DNA of 9,107 nucleotides from Nitrospirae bacterium RIFCSPHIGHO2_01_FULL_66_17 (GCA_001803875.1 MHEO01000080.1:7893-16999); one strand, 5' to 3'. Numbered from the stretch's first letter, positions 1 through 6,488 are shown. Notes: generated by a model not told the origin, from the sequence alone. Made by a program: numbers and translations.

Positions 1-1452
1 ACCTTCCTGTACCCGATCGCGATCATCGCGGGCACCATGGTCTTGGGGCGAGGAGGGGGCGTCGCGACCACGGCGTCGGCCGGGGTGATCTACGCCGCGC
101 TGGCGTGGAACCGCCTGGCTTCAGGCGGGCTCTCGACGTGGTGGGAACACCGAGATCTCTTCTCGCCCGTCGTCCTCAATGTTCTGGCGTTTGTTGCCGT
201 CTTTCTCCTGAGCAACCACCTGGTGGCCGCCGCCACGACGGCCACCACACGATTGGCCGAACGGGAACGCGGATTCCGCGCGCTGTCCGCGTTCCACGAA
301 AACATCGTCCAGAGCATGAGCAGCGGTCTGTTCACCGCCGATCTCGACGGTCGGGTGACGTCGTTCAACCGGGCAGGATACGCGATTCTGGGCGTGGAGA
401 GCCGCGCGGTCCTGGGCCGACCATGTTGGGATGTGTTTGTCTGGGCCGACGGCGCCGCATTCTATTCAGATATTGTTCGCCGGAAACTCCCTCATCGGTT
501 CGAACGCGAAACGGTTCGGCGCGGCGGTGAGCGCCTGCTTCTGGGGATGACCCTGTCATCGCTCAAAGGTCCCAGTGGCGAGCCTGCCGGGATGGTCGGC
601 ATCTTTCAAGACTTGACCGAGATCAAGGCCCTGGAGGACAGGATGCGCCGGCGCGAGCGGCTGGCGAGCGTGGGGGAGCTGGCCGCGGGGCTGGCCCACG
701 AGATCCGTAATCCCCTGGCGGCGATCACCGGCGCGATGGAGGTGTTGCAGCAAGACCTCCGGTTCGAGGGCGAGCATCAGGCGCTGATGGCGATCGCGCT
801 GCGTGAATCGGAGCGACTGAACGGGTTGATCGGGCAGTTCCTCCTCTACGCCCGCCCCGCGTCGTCCCACAAGCACTCGTGCGATCTGGTCCCGTTAGTG
901 GCCGAAACCCTGGCCTTGCTCAAGGCGCATCACGATTACCGAGCAGTCATCGAGGTCAGAGAGGCATTCGATGCGGCGGAGGTGTGGGTGAAAGCCGATC
1001 CGAACCAGCTTCGGCAGGTCATCTGGAACCTCGTGCTCAACGCCGTCCAGGCGCTGTCTGGGGGGGGCCGACTTACGGTCCGCATCCGATCGATCGCCCC
1101 GACCCAAGCAGAGGGGGGCGGCAGGGCCGAAATGGAGGTGAGCGACACCGGCCAGGGGATTCGCCCCGAGGATCTGCAGCGCATCTTCGAGCCGTTCTTC
1201 ACGACCAAGAGCGGCGGCTCGGGATTGGGCCTGGCCATCGTGCACCGCATCGTCGAGGAGCACGGAGGGCGCGTCGACGTGCACAGCGAGCGGACGAAGG
1301 GGACGCGCGTGATCGTGACCTTGCCTGCGGGCCACGCGGATGACGACCCGCCGGACGTTCGACGCGTGAAGGAACGGGAAGCCGTCATTCCCGTTCCCGG
1401 ATCGGGATACGCCGGCGGATTCGCCGCTCGATACGTCCAGGGCCGTCCGTAA
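1..1452 (+). CDS. pilS: PilS-like membrane sensor histidine kinase (5' end missing)
   Basis: This is a sensor kinase that autophosphorylates on histidine and passes the phosphate to the regulator encoded just downstream. The frame is open from base 1, so the true start lies outside the window; 483 codons are present. Counting codons from base 1, hydrophobic stretches at about 1-14, 21-36 and 57-77 look like the last membrane helices of a polytopic N-terminus. They are followed by a PAS-like domain (about 97-207) and the H-box AHEIRNP with the phospho-acceptor His at codon 233 (base 697). The ATPase domain has an N-box (NLVLNAVQAL from codon 343), a G1 box DTGQGI (from 382) and a G2 box GSGLGLA (from 406). 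Membrane helices, then PAS, then HisKA/HATPase without HAMP is the PilS arrangement, and a PilR-type partner follows after 15 bases. About 40 residues follow the ATPase domain and are encoded by a palindrome-rich stretch. A different NtrB/AtoS-type sensor is possible, since no pil structural gene is visible. Confidence 0.85.
   Translation, partial: TFLYPIAIIAGTMVLGRGGGVATTASAGVIYAALAWNRLASGGLSTWWEHRDLFSPVVLNVLAFVAVFLLSNHLVAAATTATTRLAERERGFRALSAFHENIVQSMSSGLFTADLDGRVTSFNRAGYAILGVESRAVLGRPCWDVFVWADGAAFYSDIVRRKLPHRFERETVRRGGERLLLGMTLSSLKGPSGEPAGMVGIFQDLTEIKALEDRMRRRERLASVGELAAGLAHEIRNPLAAITGAMEVLQQDLRFEGEHQALMAIALRESERLNGLIGQFLLYARPASSHKHSCDLVPLVAETLALLKAHHDYRAVIEVREAFDAAEVWVKADPNQLRQVIWNLVLNAVQALSGGGRLTVRIRSIAPTQAEGGGRAEMEVSDTGQGIRPEDLQRIFEPFFTTKSGGSGLGLAIVHRIVEEHGGRVDVHSERTKGTRVIVTLPAGHADDDPPDVRRVKEREAVIPVPGSGYAGGFAARYVQGRP
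1371..1426. repeat. palindrome cluster in the 3' end of pilS
   Basis: A perfect 10-bp inverted repeat, GGAACGGGAA at 1371-1380 and TTCCCGTTCC at 1388-1397, encloses a 7-base loop. It is followed by TCCCG-GAT-CGGGA (1395-1407) and CGGCG-GATT-CGCCG (1413-1426). The first two hairpins share bases 1395-1397, so they cannot both form fully. There is no T-run, so this is not a standard intrinsic terminator. It lies in the codons for the tail beyond the kinase ATPase domain. It could be a REP-like palindromic unit that inserted into the gene end, or an RNA structure affecting expression of the regulator downstream. Confidence 0.6.
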
Positions 1453-1467
1453 CCGTGTGGGGCGGCC

Positions 1468-2829
1468 GTGTATAAAGTCCTGATCGTGGACGACGAAAGG
1501 AGCATGCGCGAGTTCCTGGCGATCGTGCTCAAAAAGGAAGGGTACGCCGTCAGCCTGGCTGCGCACGGGGCCGACGCGCTGTCCGCGCTCGACAAGGAGA
1601 TTTTTGACCTGGTGCTCTCGGACGTCAAGATGCCCGGTCTGAGCGGCATCGACGTGCTCAAGGCGGTCAAGGCCGCTTCCCCGTCGACGATCGTGCTCAT
1701 GATGACCGCGTTCGCGTCGACGGACAGCGCGGTCGAAGCCATGCGGGAGGGGGCCTACGATTATCTGACCAAGCCGTTCAAGATCGACGAGGTGAAGCTG
1801 CTCGTCAAGAACGCCCTGGAGAAAAAAGAGCTCCTCGCGGAGAACGCACGGCTCAAGCAGGAAGTCCACGAGCGGTCCGCGTTTGATCAGATCATCGGAC
1901 GGAGCGAGAAGTTGACCAAGGTGTTGGATCTGATCCGCAAGGTCGCCGACACATCGAGCAACGTGTTGATCTTCGGTGAAAGCGGGACCGGCAAGGAGCT
2001 GGTGGCGCGAGCGATCCATTATAACAGCAGGCGGCGCGACCGCCCGTTCGTCACGGTCAACTGCAGCGCCCTCCCCGAGCCGTTGCTCGAGAGCGAATTG
2101 TTCGGACACATGAAGGGGGCGTTCACCGGCGCGGTTTGCAACAAGGAAGGGCTGTTCGAAATCGCGAACGAGGGCACGATCTTCCTCGACGAAATCGGGG
2201 AAACGCCGTTGGGCATCCAGGTCAAGCTGCTGCGGGTGCTCCAGGAGAAGGAGTTCCGGCGGGTCGGCGGCACCCGCGACACGAAGATCGACGTCCGCAT
2301 CGTGGCCGCCACGAATCAGGATCTGGAGAAGGCGATCGCCGAAGGGCGATTCCGCGAAGACCTCTATTACCGCCTGGACGTGATCCCCATCCGTCTTCCG
2401 CCGTTGCGCGAGCGGCCGGAGGATATCCCGATGTTGGTTGAGGTGTTCCTGGCCAAGTTCAATCGGGAGATGGGCAAGTCGATCACGAAGGTGGCGCCCT
2501 CCGCGATCGATCTCCTCTGCGGCCAGGAGTGGAGGGGCAATGTCCGCGAGCTGGAAAATGTCATGGAGCGCGTCGTGGCGCTCGCATCCGGCGATACCGT
2601 CGGGCCCGAGCAGTTCCGCGAGTGTTTGCAGCGCCCGTCCGACGAGACAGTGTCGATGTCCCTTCCGGCCGATGGGCTCGACCTTGAAGGCGTGATCGGA
2701 CGCATCGAAAAAGACCTGCTCCTCAAGGCGCTTCAACGCACGAACGGCCTCAAGAAGGGCGCTGCGAGCCTGTTGGGTCTGAACTTCCGGTCGTTCCGCT
2801 ACCGGCTACAGAAACACGGCATCAAATAA
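1468..2829 (+). CDS. pilR: PilR-like sigma-54-dependent response regulator
   Basis: This 453-residue protein is an NtrC-family activator that opens sigma-54 promoters once phosphorylated by its cognate kinase. The receiver domain (about 1-120) has the acidic pair D8/D9, phospho-acceptor D52 in SDVKMPG, T80 and K102. The AAA+ domain (about 142-375) has Walker A GESGTGKE (170-177), the sigma-54 contact loop GAFTGA (217-222), Walker B IFLDEI (238-243), the ATNQDL sensor (281-286) and WRGNVREL (355-362). The C-terminus (about 405-450) is a Fis-type helix-turn-helix ending in FRSFRYRLQKHGIK. All catalytic motifs are intact and the length is normal for the family. The start is GTG at 1468, 15 bases after the kinase stop, because the receiver domain begins immediately with YKVLIVDDE. 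Only a weak G-rich Shine-Dalgarno precedes it, which suggests translational coupling to the kinase. In known relatives PilR activates pilin transcription; the target here is not visible, and no clear -24/-12 promoter was seen in the window. Confidence 0.9.
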   Translation: MYKVLIVDDERSMREFLAIVLKKEGYAVSLAAHGADALSALDKEIFDLVLSDVKMPGLSGIDVLKAVKAASPSTIVLMMTAFASTDSAVEAMREGAYDYLTKPFKIDEVKLLVKNALEKKELLAENARLKQEVHERSAFDQIIGRSEKLTKVLDLIRKVADTSSNVLIFGESGTGKELVARAIHYNSRRRDRPFVTVNCSALPEPLLESELFGHMKGAFTGAVCNKEGLFEIANEGTIFLDEIGETPLGIQVKLLRVLQEKEFRRVGGTRDTKIDVRIVAATNQDLEKAIAEGRFREDLYYRLDVIPIRLPPLRERPEDIPMLVEVFLAKFNREMGKSITKVAPSAIDLLCGQEWRGNVRELENVMERVVALASGDTVGPEQFRECLQRPSDETVSMSLPADGLDLEGVIGRIEKDLLLKALQRTNGLKKGAASLLGLNFRSFRYRLQKHGIK

Positions 2830-2844
2830 CCGGTCCCCCACCGG
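2830..2844 (+). other. small hairpin directly after pilR
   Basis: CCGGT (2830-2834) and ACCGG (2840-2844) form a perfect 5-bp stem with a CCCCC loop, starting one base after the pilR stop. No T-run follows, so it is at best a weak transcription barrier or a 3'-end stabiliser. Confidence 0.3.
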
Positions 2845-2849
2845 CGTGA

Positions 2850-2879
2850 TTGCTTCTCCCCGGCTCGCTGCGGTATCGT
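2850..2879 (+). promoter_or_regulatory. weak candidate promoter before the small membrane gene
   Basis: TTGCTT (2850-2855), an 18-base spacer and TATCGT (2874-2879) match the sigma-70 boxes at 3/6 and 4/6 positions. It lies in the only gap between pilR and the next gene, where a new transcript could begin. The match is poor, and read-through from pilR is equally possible. Confidence 0.25.
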
Positions 2880-2887
2880 GGCGGGGT

Positions 2888-2938
2888 GCCTGGAGCCGCC
2901 GCCGGACTCGTCTGCGCCGGGGGTTCGTCGCCGCGGGC
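2888..2938 (+). repeat. 51-bp direct repeat, copy 1 (intergenic)
   Basis: Bases 2888-2938 are identical to 3084-3134, at an offset of 196 bases; the flanking bases on both sides differ. This copy is in the untranslated leader and ends three bases before the GGAGG Shine-Dalgarno at 2941. Because the offset is not a multiple of three, it is not in the reading frame of the gene it precedes. Confidence 0.95.
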
Positions 2939-2940
2939 GC

Positions 2941-2945
2941 GGAGG
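2941..2945 (+). promoter_or_regulatory. Shine-Dalgarno of the small membrane protein
   Basis: GGAGG lies six bases before the ATG at 2952. It is one of the strongest ribosome binding sites in the window. It fixes the start at 2952 rather than at the GTG/TTG codons near 2846-2850. Confidence 0.8.
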
Positions 2946-2951
2946 ACACGG

Positions 2952-3194
2952 ATGGCATTCGATCTGCTGGTGTCGATCGGCGCGTGGCTGGTCTACTTTT
3001 CGATCATCTTCTTCCCCCTCCGATGGGCCTACGATCGGCTCGTCGGGGCACCCCCTCCCAATCGCGACGTGGAGCGTCTGAACGCCTGGAGCCGCCGCCG
3101 GACTCGTCTGCGCCGGGGGTTCGTCGCCGCGGGCATCGCGCTCGCATTGCTGCCCCTGCTGGTGAGGATGGTGGCGGCCCTGATCCGGGGATGA
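2952..3194 (+). CDS. small two-helix membrane protein of unknown function
   Basis: This is an 80-residue protein from an unrecognised family. Residues about 5-22 (LLVSIGAWLVYFSIIFF) and 57-78 are hydrophobic and should span the membrane. The loop between them has a Pro-rich patch (35-37) and a strongly basic run, SRRRTRLRR (47-55), which under the positive-inside rule would place the loop in the cytoplasm with both termini outside. No catalytic motif is visible. A strong Shine-Dalgarno with ideal spacing and a 4-base ATGA overlap between its stop and the ispE start support it as a real gene, translationally coupled to ispE. Residues 45-61, covering the basic loop and the start of helix 2, are encoded by copy 2 of the 51-bp repeat. 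It may have arisen in this lineage or be a poorly conserved small membrane protein. No function is assigned. Confidence 0.7.
   Translation: MAFDLLVSIGAWLVYFSIIFFPLRWAYDRLVGAPPPNRDVERLNAWSRRRTRLRRGFVAAGIALALLPLLVRMVAALIRG
3084..3134 (+). repeat. 51-bp direct repeat, copy 2 (inside the small membrane gene)
   Basis: This stretch is identical to 2888-2938. Here it coincides exactly with 17 codons (residues 45-61) of the small membrane protein, where it makes sense as the basic loop and the beginning of helix 2. That suggests this is the original copy and the upstream one is the duplicate. Confidence 0.95.
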
Positions 3195-4048
3195 TCGCGC
3201 TCAAGGCTCCGGCGAAGATCAACCTGTCGCTGCGCGTCCTGGGGCGCCGGCCCGACGGCTACCACGACATCGACTCGGTCATGCAGATGGTCGGTCTCTA
3301 CGACGACGTGGAGGTCGCGCCCGGCCGTCGGGGTCTCGACGTCTTCGTGGAAGGCGCCGACCTTCCCGAGGGGCCGGGGAATCTCGTGTACGAGGCGGCG
3401 ACCGCCCTCGCCAAGGCGGCCGGCGTCTCGACGGGCGCCTCGATCCGCCTCACCAAGAGAATTCCGATCGGGGCCGGGCTCGGCGGCGGGAGCAGCGACG
3501 CCGCCGCCGCGCTGATGGCCTTGAGCCGTCTGTGGCGGCTGCGGTGGACGAGAACCCGTCTTGCCGAGTTGGGCGCCGGCCTCGGGAGCGATGTACCGTT
3601 TTTCTTCTTCGGCCCGACCGCGCGGGTCACCGGCCGCGGGGAGCTGGTCGCGCGCACGGCCCGGCCTCGGCTCGTGGGCGAGGCGCGGCCGTCGGAGTGG
3701 GCCGTGCTCGTCAACCCCGGTTTTCCGGTGTCCACGCGGTGGGCGTTCGAGCGATTGACAAAGGAACGCTCGGTCGTTACAATACCACGCTCGTTTGGGG
3801 CTCCGGTCTCGGTGCCGTGTCCGGTCGAGAACAGCCTCGAAGCGGTCACCGCGTCGTCGTATCCGGTGATCGAGGAGATCAAGCGGTGGCTCCGAGACGC
3901 CGGGGCCGGCGTTGCGTTGATGTCTGGAAGCGGCCCGACCGTCTTCGGCTTGTTTTCCAGCCGCGCCGAGGCCGTGCGGGCGCGCGTCGGTCTTCCCCAA
4001 GCCTGGATGGGATGGGTGGTCAAGCTCCTGCGTCGGGCGCCGTGGTGA
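3191..4048 (+). CDS. ispE: 4-diphosphocytidyl-2-C-methyl-D-erythritol kinase
   Basis: IspE is a cytoplasmic GHMP-family kinase that phosphorylates CDP-methylerythritol at the 2-hydroxyl using ATP, the fourth step of the MEP pathway to isoprenoid precursors. The protein has 285 residues, normal for the family. Visible motifs are KAPAKINLSL (5-14, with catalytic Lys9), the RPDGYH substrate region (20-25), the ATP loop PIGAGLGGGSSDAAAA (92-107), GSDVPFFF (132-139, with catalytic Asp134) and the C-terminal glycine motif MSGSGPT (244-250). The ATG at 3191 is chosen because KAPAKIN normally lies within the first ten residues. It overlaps the upstream stop as ATGA, so translation is probably coupled. 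The frame stays open upstream to 2846, but that extension looks like GC-rich non-coding translation. A strong sigma-70-like promoter lies inside the gene around codons 189-198, a variable part of the protein. Confidence 0.96.
   Translation: MIALKAPAKINLSLRVLGRRPDGYHDIDSVMQMVGLYDDVEVAPGRRGLDVFVEGADLPEGPGNLVYEAATALAKAAGVSTGASIRLTKRIPIGAGLGGGSSDAAAALMALSRLWRLRWTRTRLAELGAGLGSDVPFFFFGPTARVTGRGELVARTARPRLVGEARPSEWAVLVNPGFPVSTRWAFERLTKERSVVTIPRSFGAPVSVPCPVENSLEAVTASSYPVIEEIKRWLRDAGAGVALMSGSGPTVFGLFSSRAEAVRARVGLPQAWMGWVVKLLRRAPW
3755..3783 (+). promoter_or_regulatory. near-consensus sigma-70 promoter inside ispE
   Basis: TTGACA (3755-3760) is a perfect -35 box. After exactly 17 bases comes TACAAT (3778-3783), which is five of six matches to the -10 consensus. 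Transcription would start near 3790 and read through the last 260 bases of ispE into tRNA-Gln and prs. No comparable promoter is visible between ispE and the tRNA. Such an AT-rich, correctly spaced pair is striking in this GC-rich background. Confidence 0.65.
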
Positions 4049-4080
4049 CGTCAAGGGTTCTGTGGTGCCATGACTGGTGG

Positions 4081-4155
4081 TGGGGCGTCGACAAGTGGTA
4101 AGTCAGGAGACTTTGGATCTCCCATTCCCAGGTTCGAATCCTGGCGCCCCAACCA
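4081..4155 (+). tRNA. tRNA-Gln (anticodon TTG)
   Basis: This is a complete 75-base cloverleaf. The acceptor arm TGGGGCG (4081-4087) pairs with CGCCCCA (4145-4151). The D stem is GAC/GTC. The anticodon stem GGAGA/TCTCC encloses the loop CTTTGGA, giving anticodon TTG, which reads CAA. The T arm is CCAGG-TTCGAAT-CCTGG. The discriminator base is A (4152) and the CCA end is encoded (4153-4155). It lies 32 bases after ispE and 46 bases before prs in the same direction, with no terminator on either side. It is therefore probably cut out of a longer transcript by tRNA-processing nucleases. The U1-A72 pair is typical of bacterial tRNA-Gln. Confidence 0.97.
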
Positions 4156-4192
4156 GCGTTCGTCGCGCGTGATGCGTTCCCACTGATGGCGT

Positions 4193-4196
4193 GAGG
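4193..4196 (+). promoter_or_regulatory. Shine-Dalgarno that decides the prs start
   Basis: GAGG lies five bases before the ATG at 4202 but only two before the adjacent GTG at 4199. The spacing favours the ATG. Confidence 0.55.
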
Positions 4197-4201
4197 CCGT
4201 G

Positions 4202-5140
4202 ATGAGAGAACTCAAACTGTTCACGGGGAATTCCAATCCCGCGCTCGCCCAGGAGATCGCCGACTTCCTGGGCATTCCGCTGGGCGAGGCGACCGTCACC
4301 ACGTTCAGCGACGGGGAAATCCTCGTGCGGATCGAGGAGAACGTTCGAGGGATGGACGTCTTTCTGGTTCAGTCGGCCTCGGATCCCGTGAACAAGAACA
4401 TCATGGAGTTGTTGATCATGCTGGACGCGCTCAAGCGCGCGTCCGCCTATCGGGTCACCGCGGTCCTGCCCTATTACGGCTACGCCCGCCAGGATCGCAA
4501 GGACCAGCCGCGGGTGCCGATCACGGCCAAGCTGGTGGCGGACTTGATCGCCACGGCGGGCGCGCACCGGGTCTTGACCGTCGATCTCCACGCCGGGCAG
4601 ATCCAGGGGTTTTTCAATATCCCGGTCGATCATCTCTACGCCACGCCGGTGCTCCTCGACCATTTCAGGCAGGTGGGGTTCGACGACCTGGTCGTGGTGT
4701 CGCCGGACGCGGGGGGCGTCGAGCGCGCCCGCGCGTTCGCGAAACGGCTCAAGGCCAGCCTGGCGATCATCGACAAACGGCGGGAAGGCCCCAACCAGGC
4801 CAAAGTGATGAACATCATCGGGGAGGTCAATCGCCGCAACGTGCTGCTGCTGGACGACATGATCGACACGGCGGGCACGATCACGCAGGGCGCGAACGCG
4901 CTGCGCGACAAGGGCGCGAAGACGATCCTGGCCGGCTGCACGCACGCGGTCCTGTCGGGGCCGGCGCTGGATCGCATCAACGCGTCCCCGCTCGACACGC
5001 TGGTCGTGACCAACACCCTCCCCTTGAACGGCAAAGAGGACCTCTGCCGGAAACTGGTCTCGTTGACGGTGGCGCCGCTGCTGGGAGAGGCGATCAAACG
5101 GATCCACGAGGAAGAATCGGTCAGTTCGCTGTTTGTCTAA
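4202..5140 (+). CDS. prs: ribose-phosphate pyrophosphokinase (PRPP synthase)
   Basis: Prs transfers pyrophosphate from ATP to ribose 5-phosphate, making PRPP for purine, pyrimidine, histidine, tryptophan and NAD synthesis. The 312 residues match class I enzymes in length. The N-terminus MRELKLFTGNSNPALA is typical, with the FSDGE substrate/effector region at 35-39. YYGYARQDRK (91-100) contributes to ATP binding. DLHAGQIQGFF (128-138) carries the metal-binding His130, the catalytic flexible loop has KRR at 192-194, and the PRPP-binding signature is VLLLDDMIDTAGT (214-226). A GTG at 4199 is an alternative start that adds one residue. The gene follows tRNA-Gln after 46 bases and precedes rplY after 35, so it is probably transcribed with both, from the promoter inside ispE and/or by read-through. 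Confidence 0.97.
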   Translation: MRELKLFTGNSNPALAQEIADFLGIPLGEATVTTFSDGEILVRIEENVRGMDVFLVQSASDPVNKNIMELLIMLDALKRASAYRVTAVLPYYGYARQDRKDQPRVPITAKLVADLIATAGAHRVLTVDLHAGQIQGFFNIPVDHLYATPVLLDHFRQVGFDDLVVVSPDAGGVERARAFAKRLKASLAIIDKRREGPNQAKVMNIIGEVNRRNVLLLDDMIDTAGTITQGANALRDKGAKTILAGCTHAVLSGPALDRINASPLDTLVVTNTLPLNGKEDLCRKLVSLTVAPLLGEAIKRIHEEESVSSLFV

Positions 5141-5175
5141 CAGAACGAGGCGAGAAGCCACGAAAGGATTGAAAT

Positions 5176-5907
5176 ATGCAACGCATCGAATTGGCGGTGG
5201 ATCGACGGACCGACGCGGGCAAGGGGGTGGCTCGGAGTCTGCGCCGCGCCGGGAGAATTCCGGCCGTGCTATACAGCGGCGGCCGGTCCACCATGCTGAG
5301 CCTGAACCCGGCGGATCTGACCAAGCTGCTGCACTCGGCCGCGGGCGAAAACACGTTGATCGACCTGAAGGTCGCCGGATCGAGCGGCCAGGAACAGTTG
5401 GCGATCTTGCGGGAGGTGCAGCACGATCCGCTCACGGGCGCGCCGCTCCACGTCGATCTGTTCGAGGTGGCGCTGGATCGGCCGATCCGCCTCAAGATCC
5501 ACGTCGAGGTGATCGGGGAAACCCCGATCGGCGTGAAGGAAGGCGGCGTCCTCCAGCACGGCATCCGCGAGGTCGAGGTGGAATGCCTGCCCGCGCTGAT
5601 TCCCGATGCGGTGAGGGTCGATGCGTCGCTGCTCAAACAGGGCGAGGTCATCCATCTTCGGGATTTGCAAGTGGGAGAGGGCGTTCGTCTGCTGGACGAT
5701 CCCGCCCTGATCGTCGTCTCGGTCACGACGCCGATGTCCGAGGAGAAGCTGGCCGAGTTGCTCGCCGCGACGGCCAAGGAGACGAAGGAACCCGAACTCC
5801 TGGCGAAGAAGAAGGAAGAGGAAGGGGAGCCGGCCGCGGCCGCGAAGGCCGAGGCGAAGCCGGAGGCCAAGGCCAAGGAAGAGAAGAAGGAAGGCAAAGG
5901 CAAGTAA
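5176..5907 (+). CDS. rplY: 50S ribosomal protein L25, long CTC/TL5 form
   Basis: This 243-residue protein binds 5S rRNA in the large ribosomal subunit. Residues about 4-95 form the L25 domain (KGVARSLRRAGRIPAVLYSGG at 16-36, then REVQHDPLTGAPLHVDLFEV at 79-98). Residues about 100-187 form the C-terminal beta domain found in general-stress protein Ctc and Thermus TL5 (PIGVKEGGVLQHGIREVEVECLP, 117-139). The last roughly 35 residues are a disordered Lys/Glu/Ala-rich tail (from about 209), common in this family and variable in length. AGGA at 5165-5168 is a good Shine-Dalgarno seven bases before the ATG. The gene sits between prs and pth, a frequent bacterial order, and pth begins seven bases after its stop. 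Confidence 0.95.
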   Translation: MQRIELAVDRRTDAGKGVARSLRRAGRIPAVLYSGGRSTMLSLNPADLTKLLHSAAGENTLIDLKVAGSSGQEQLAILREVQHDPLTGAPLHVDLFEVALDRPIRLKIHVEVIGETPIGVKEGGVLQHGIREVEVECLPALIPDAVRVDASLLKQGEVIHLRDLQVGEGVRLLDDPALIVVSVTTPMSEEKLAELLAATAKETKEPELLAKKKEEEGEPAAAAKAEAKPEAKAKEEKKEGKGK

Positions 5908-5914
5908 TCCCGCG

Positions 5915-6478
5915 GTGAAGGTGGTGGTCGGGCTTGGCAATCCTGGAGCGGAATACGCGGCGACCCGCCACAACGTGGGGTTCCGGGTGGCGGAGGCCTT
6001 CGCCGCCGCGCATGGCATTCCGCTCCGACGCTCCGGGAGCCTCGCGCTCGCCGGTCGAGGGACGGTGGCGGGCGAGGAGGTGTGGGTGGCCGAGCCGCTG
6101 ACGATGATGAACCGGAGCGGGGCGGCGATTCGGCACCTGTTGCGCGAGTCGGGAGGGGACGCCGCCTCCCTGGTCGTCGTTCACGACGACCTTGATTTGC
6201 CGTTCGGCCGCCTGCGGTTTAAGCGCCGCGGCGGCCCCGGTGGCCACAACGGCGTCCGATCGATCATCGAGGTGTTGGAAACCGATGCGTTCCTCCGCCT
6301 GAGGGCGGGGATCGGCCGTCCGGCGCCGGGCGCCGATCCCGTCGACTACGTCCTCGAACCGTTCGCTGCGGATGAGCGGCGGACCGTATCGGCGATGATC
6401 GAGGCGGCGTGCGAGGCGCTGCGGGTGGCGTTGACCGACGGCGTCACGACCGCGATGAACCGGTTTCACGCGTCGTAG
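5915..6478 (+). CDS. pth: peptidyl-tRNA hydrolase
   Basis: Pth cleaves the ester bond of peptidyl-tRNAs that drop off the ribosome, recycling the tRNA. The 187 residues match the usual bacterial length. Active-site motifs are present: VGLGNPG (5-11, Asn9), TRHNVGF with catalytic His19, PLTMMNRSG (61-69, Asn66), VVHDDLDLPFG (88-98, Asp92) and GGPGGHNGVRSI with Asn112. The start is GTG at 5915 because KVVVGLGNPG normally begins directly after the initiator. The nearest purine-rich stretch (AAAGG, 5896-5900) is 14 bases away, too far for a good Shine-Dalgarno. Translation is therefore probably coupled to rplY, which ends seven bases upstream. It is the last gene of its transcript, ending just before a strong terminator. 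Confidence 0.96.
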   Translation: MKVVVGLGNPGAEYAATRHNVGFRVAEAFAAAHGIPLRRSGSLALAGRGTVAGEEVWVAEPLTMMNRSGAAIRHLLRESGGDAASLVVVHDDLDLPFGRLRFKRRGGPGGHNGVRSIIEVLETDAFLRLRAGIGRPAPGADPVDYVLEPFAADERRTVSAMIEAACEALRVALTDGVTTAMNRFHAS

Positions 6479-6488
6479 GTGATGGTCC

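Noticed and set aside
895..2736. Long open frame on the - strand (613 codons) opposite pilS/pilR
   Set aside because: It lies antisense to two genes with intact catalytic motifs; its translation is rich in Arg, His, Asp and Gly and has no recognisable domain. It is a by-product of high GC at third codon positions.
2830..2951. Possible riboswitch or other structured leader before the small gene
   Set aside because: Apart from a 5-bp hairpin and the repeat copy, no known aptamer pattern or anti-terminator arrangement could be identified.
2846..3190. N-terminal extension of IspE from the upstream GTG
   Set aside because: The frame is open, but the extension is Arg/Pro/Gly-rich, overlaps the small membrane gene and precedes the normal IspE start, KAPAKIN. 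IspE proteins do not usually carry such a domain.
4103..5161. Open frame on the - strand (352 codons) opposite prs
   Set aside because: It runs into the antisense strand of tRNA-Gln and covers prs; no domain is recognisable.
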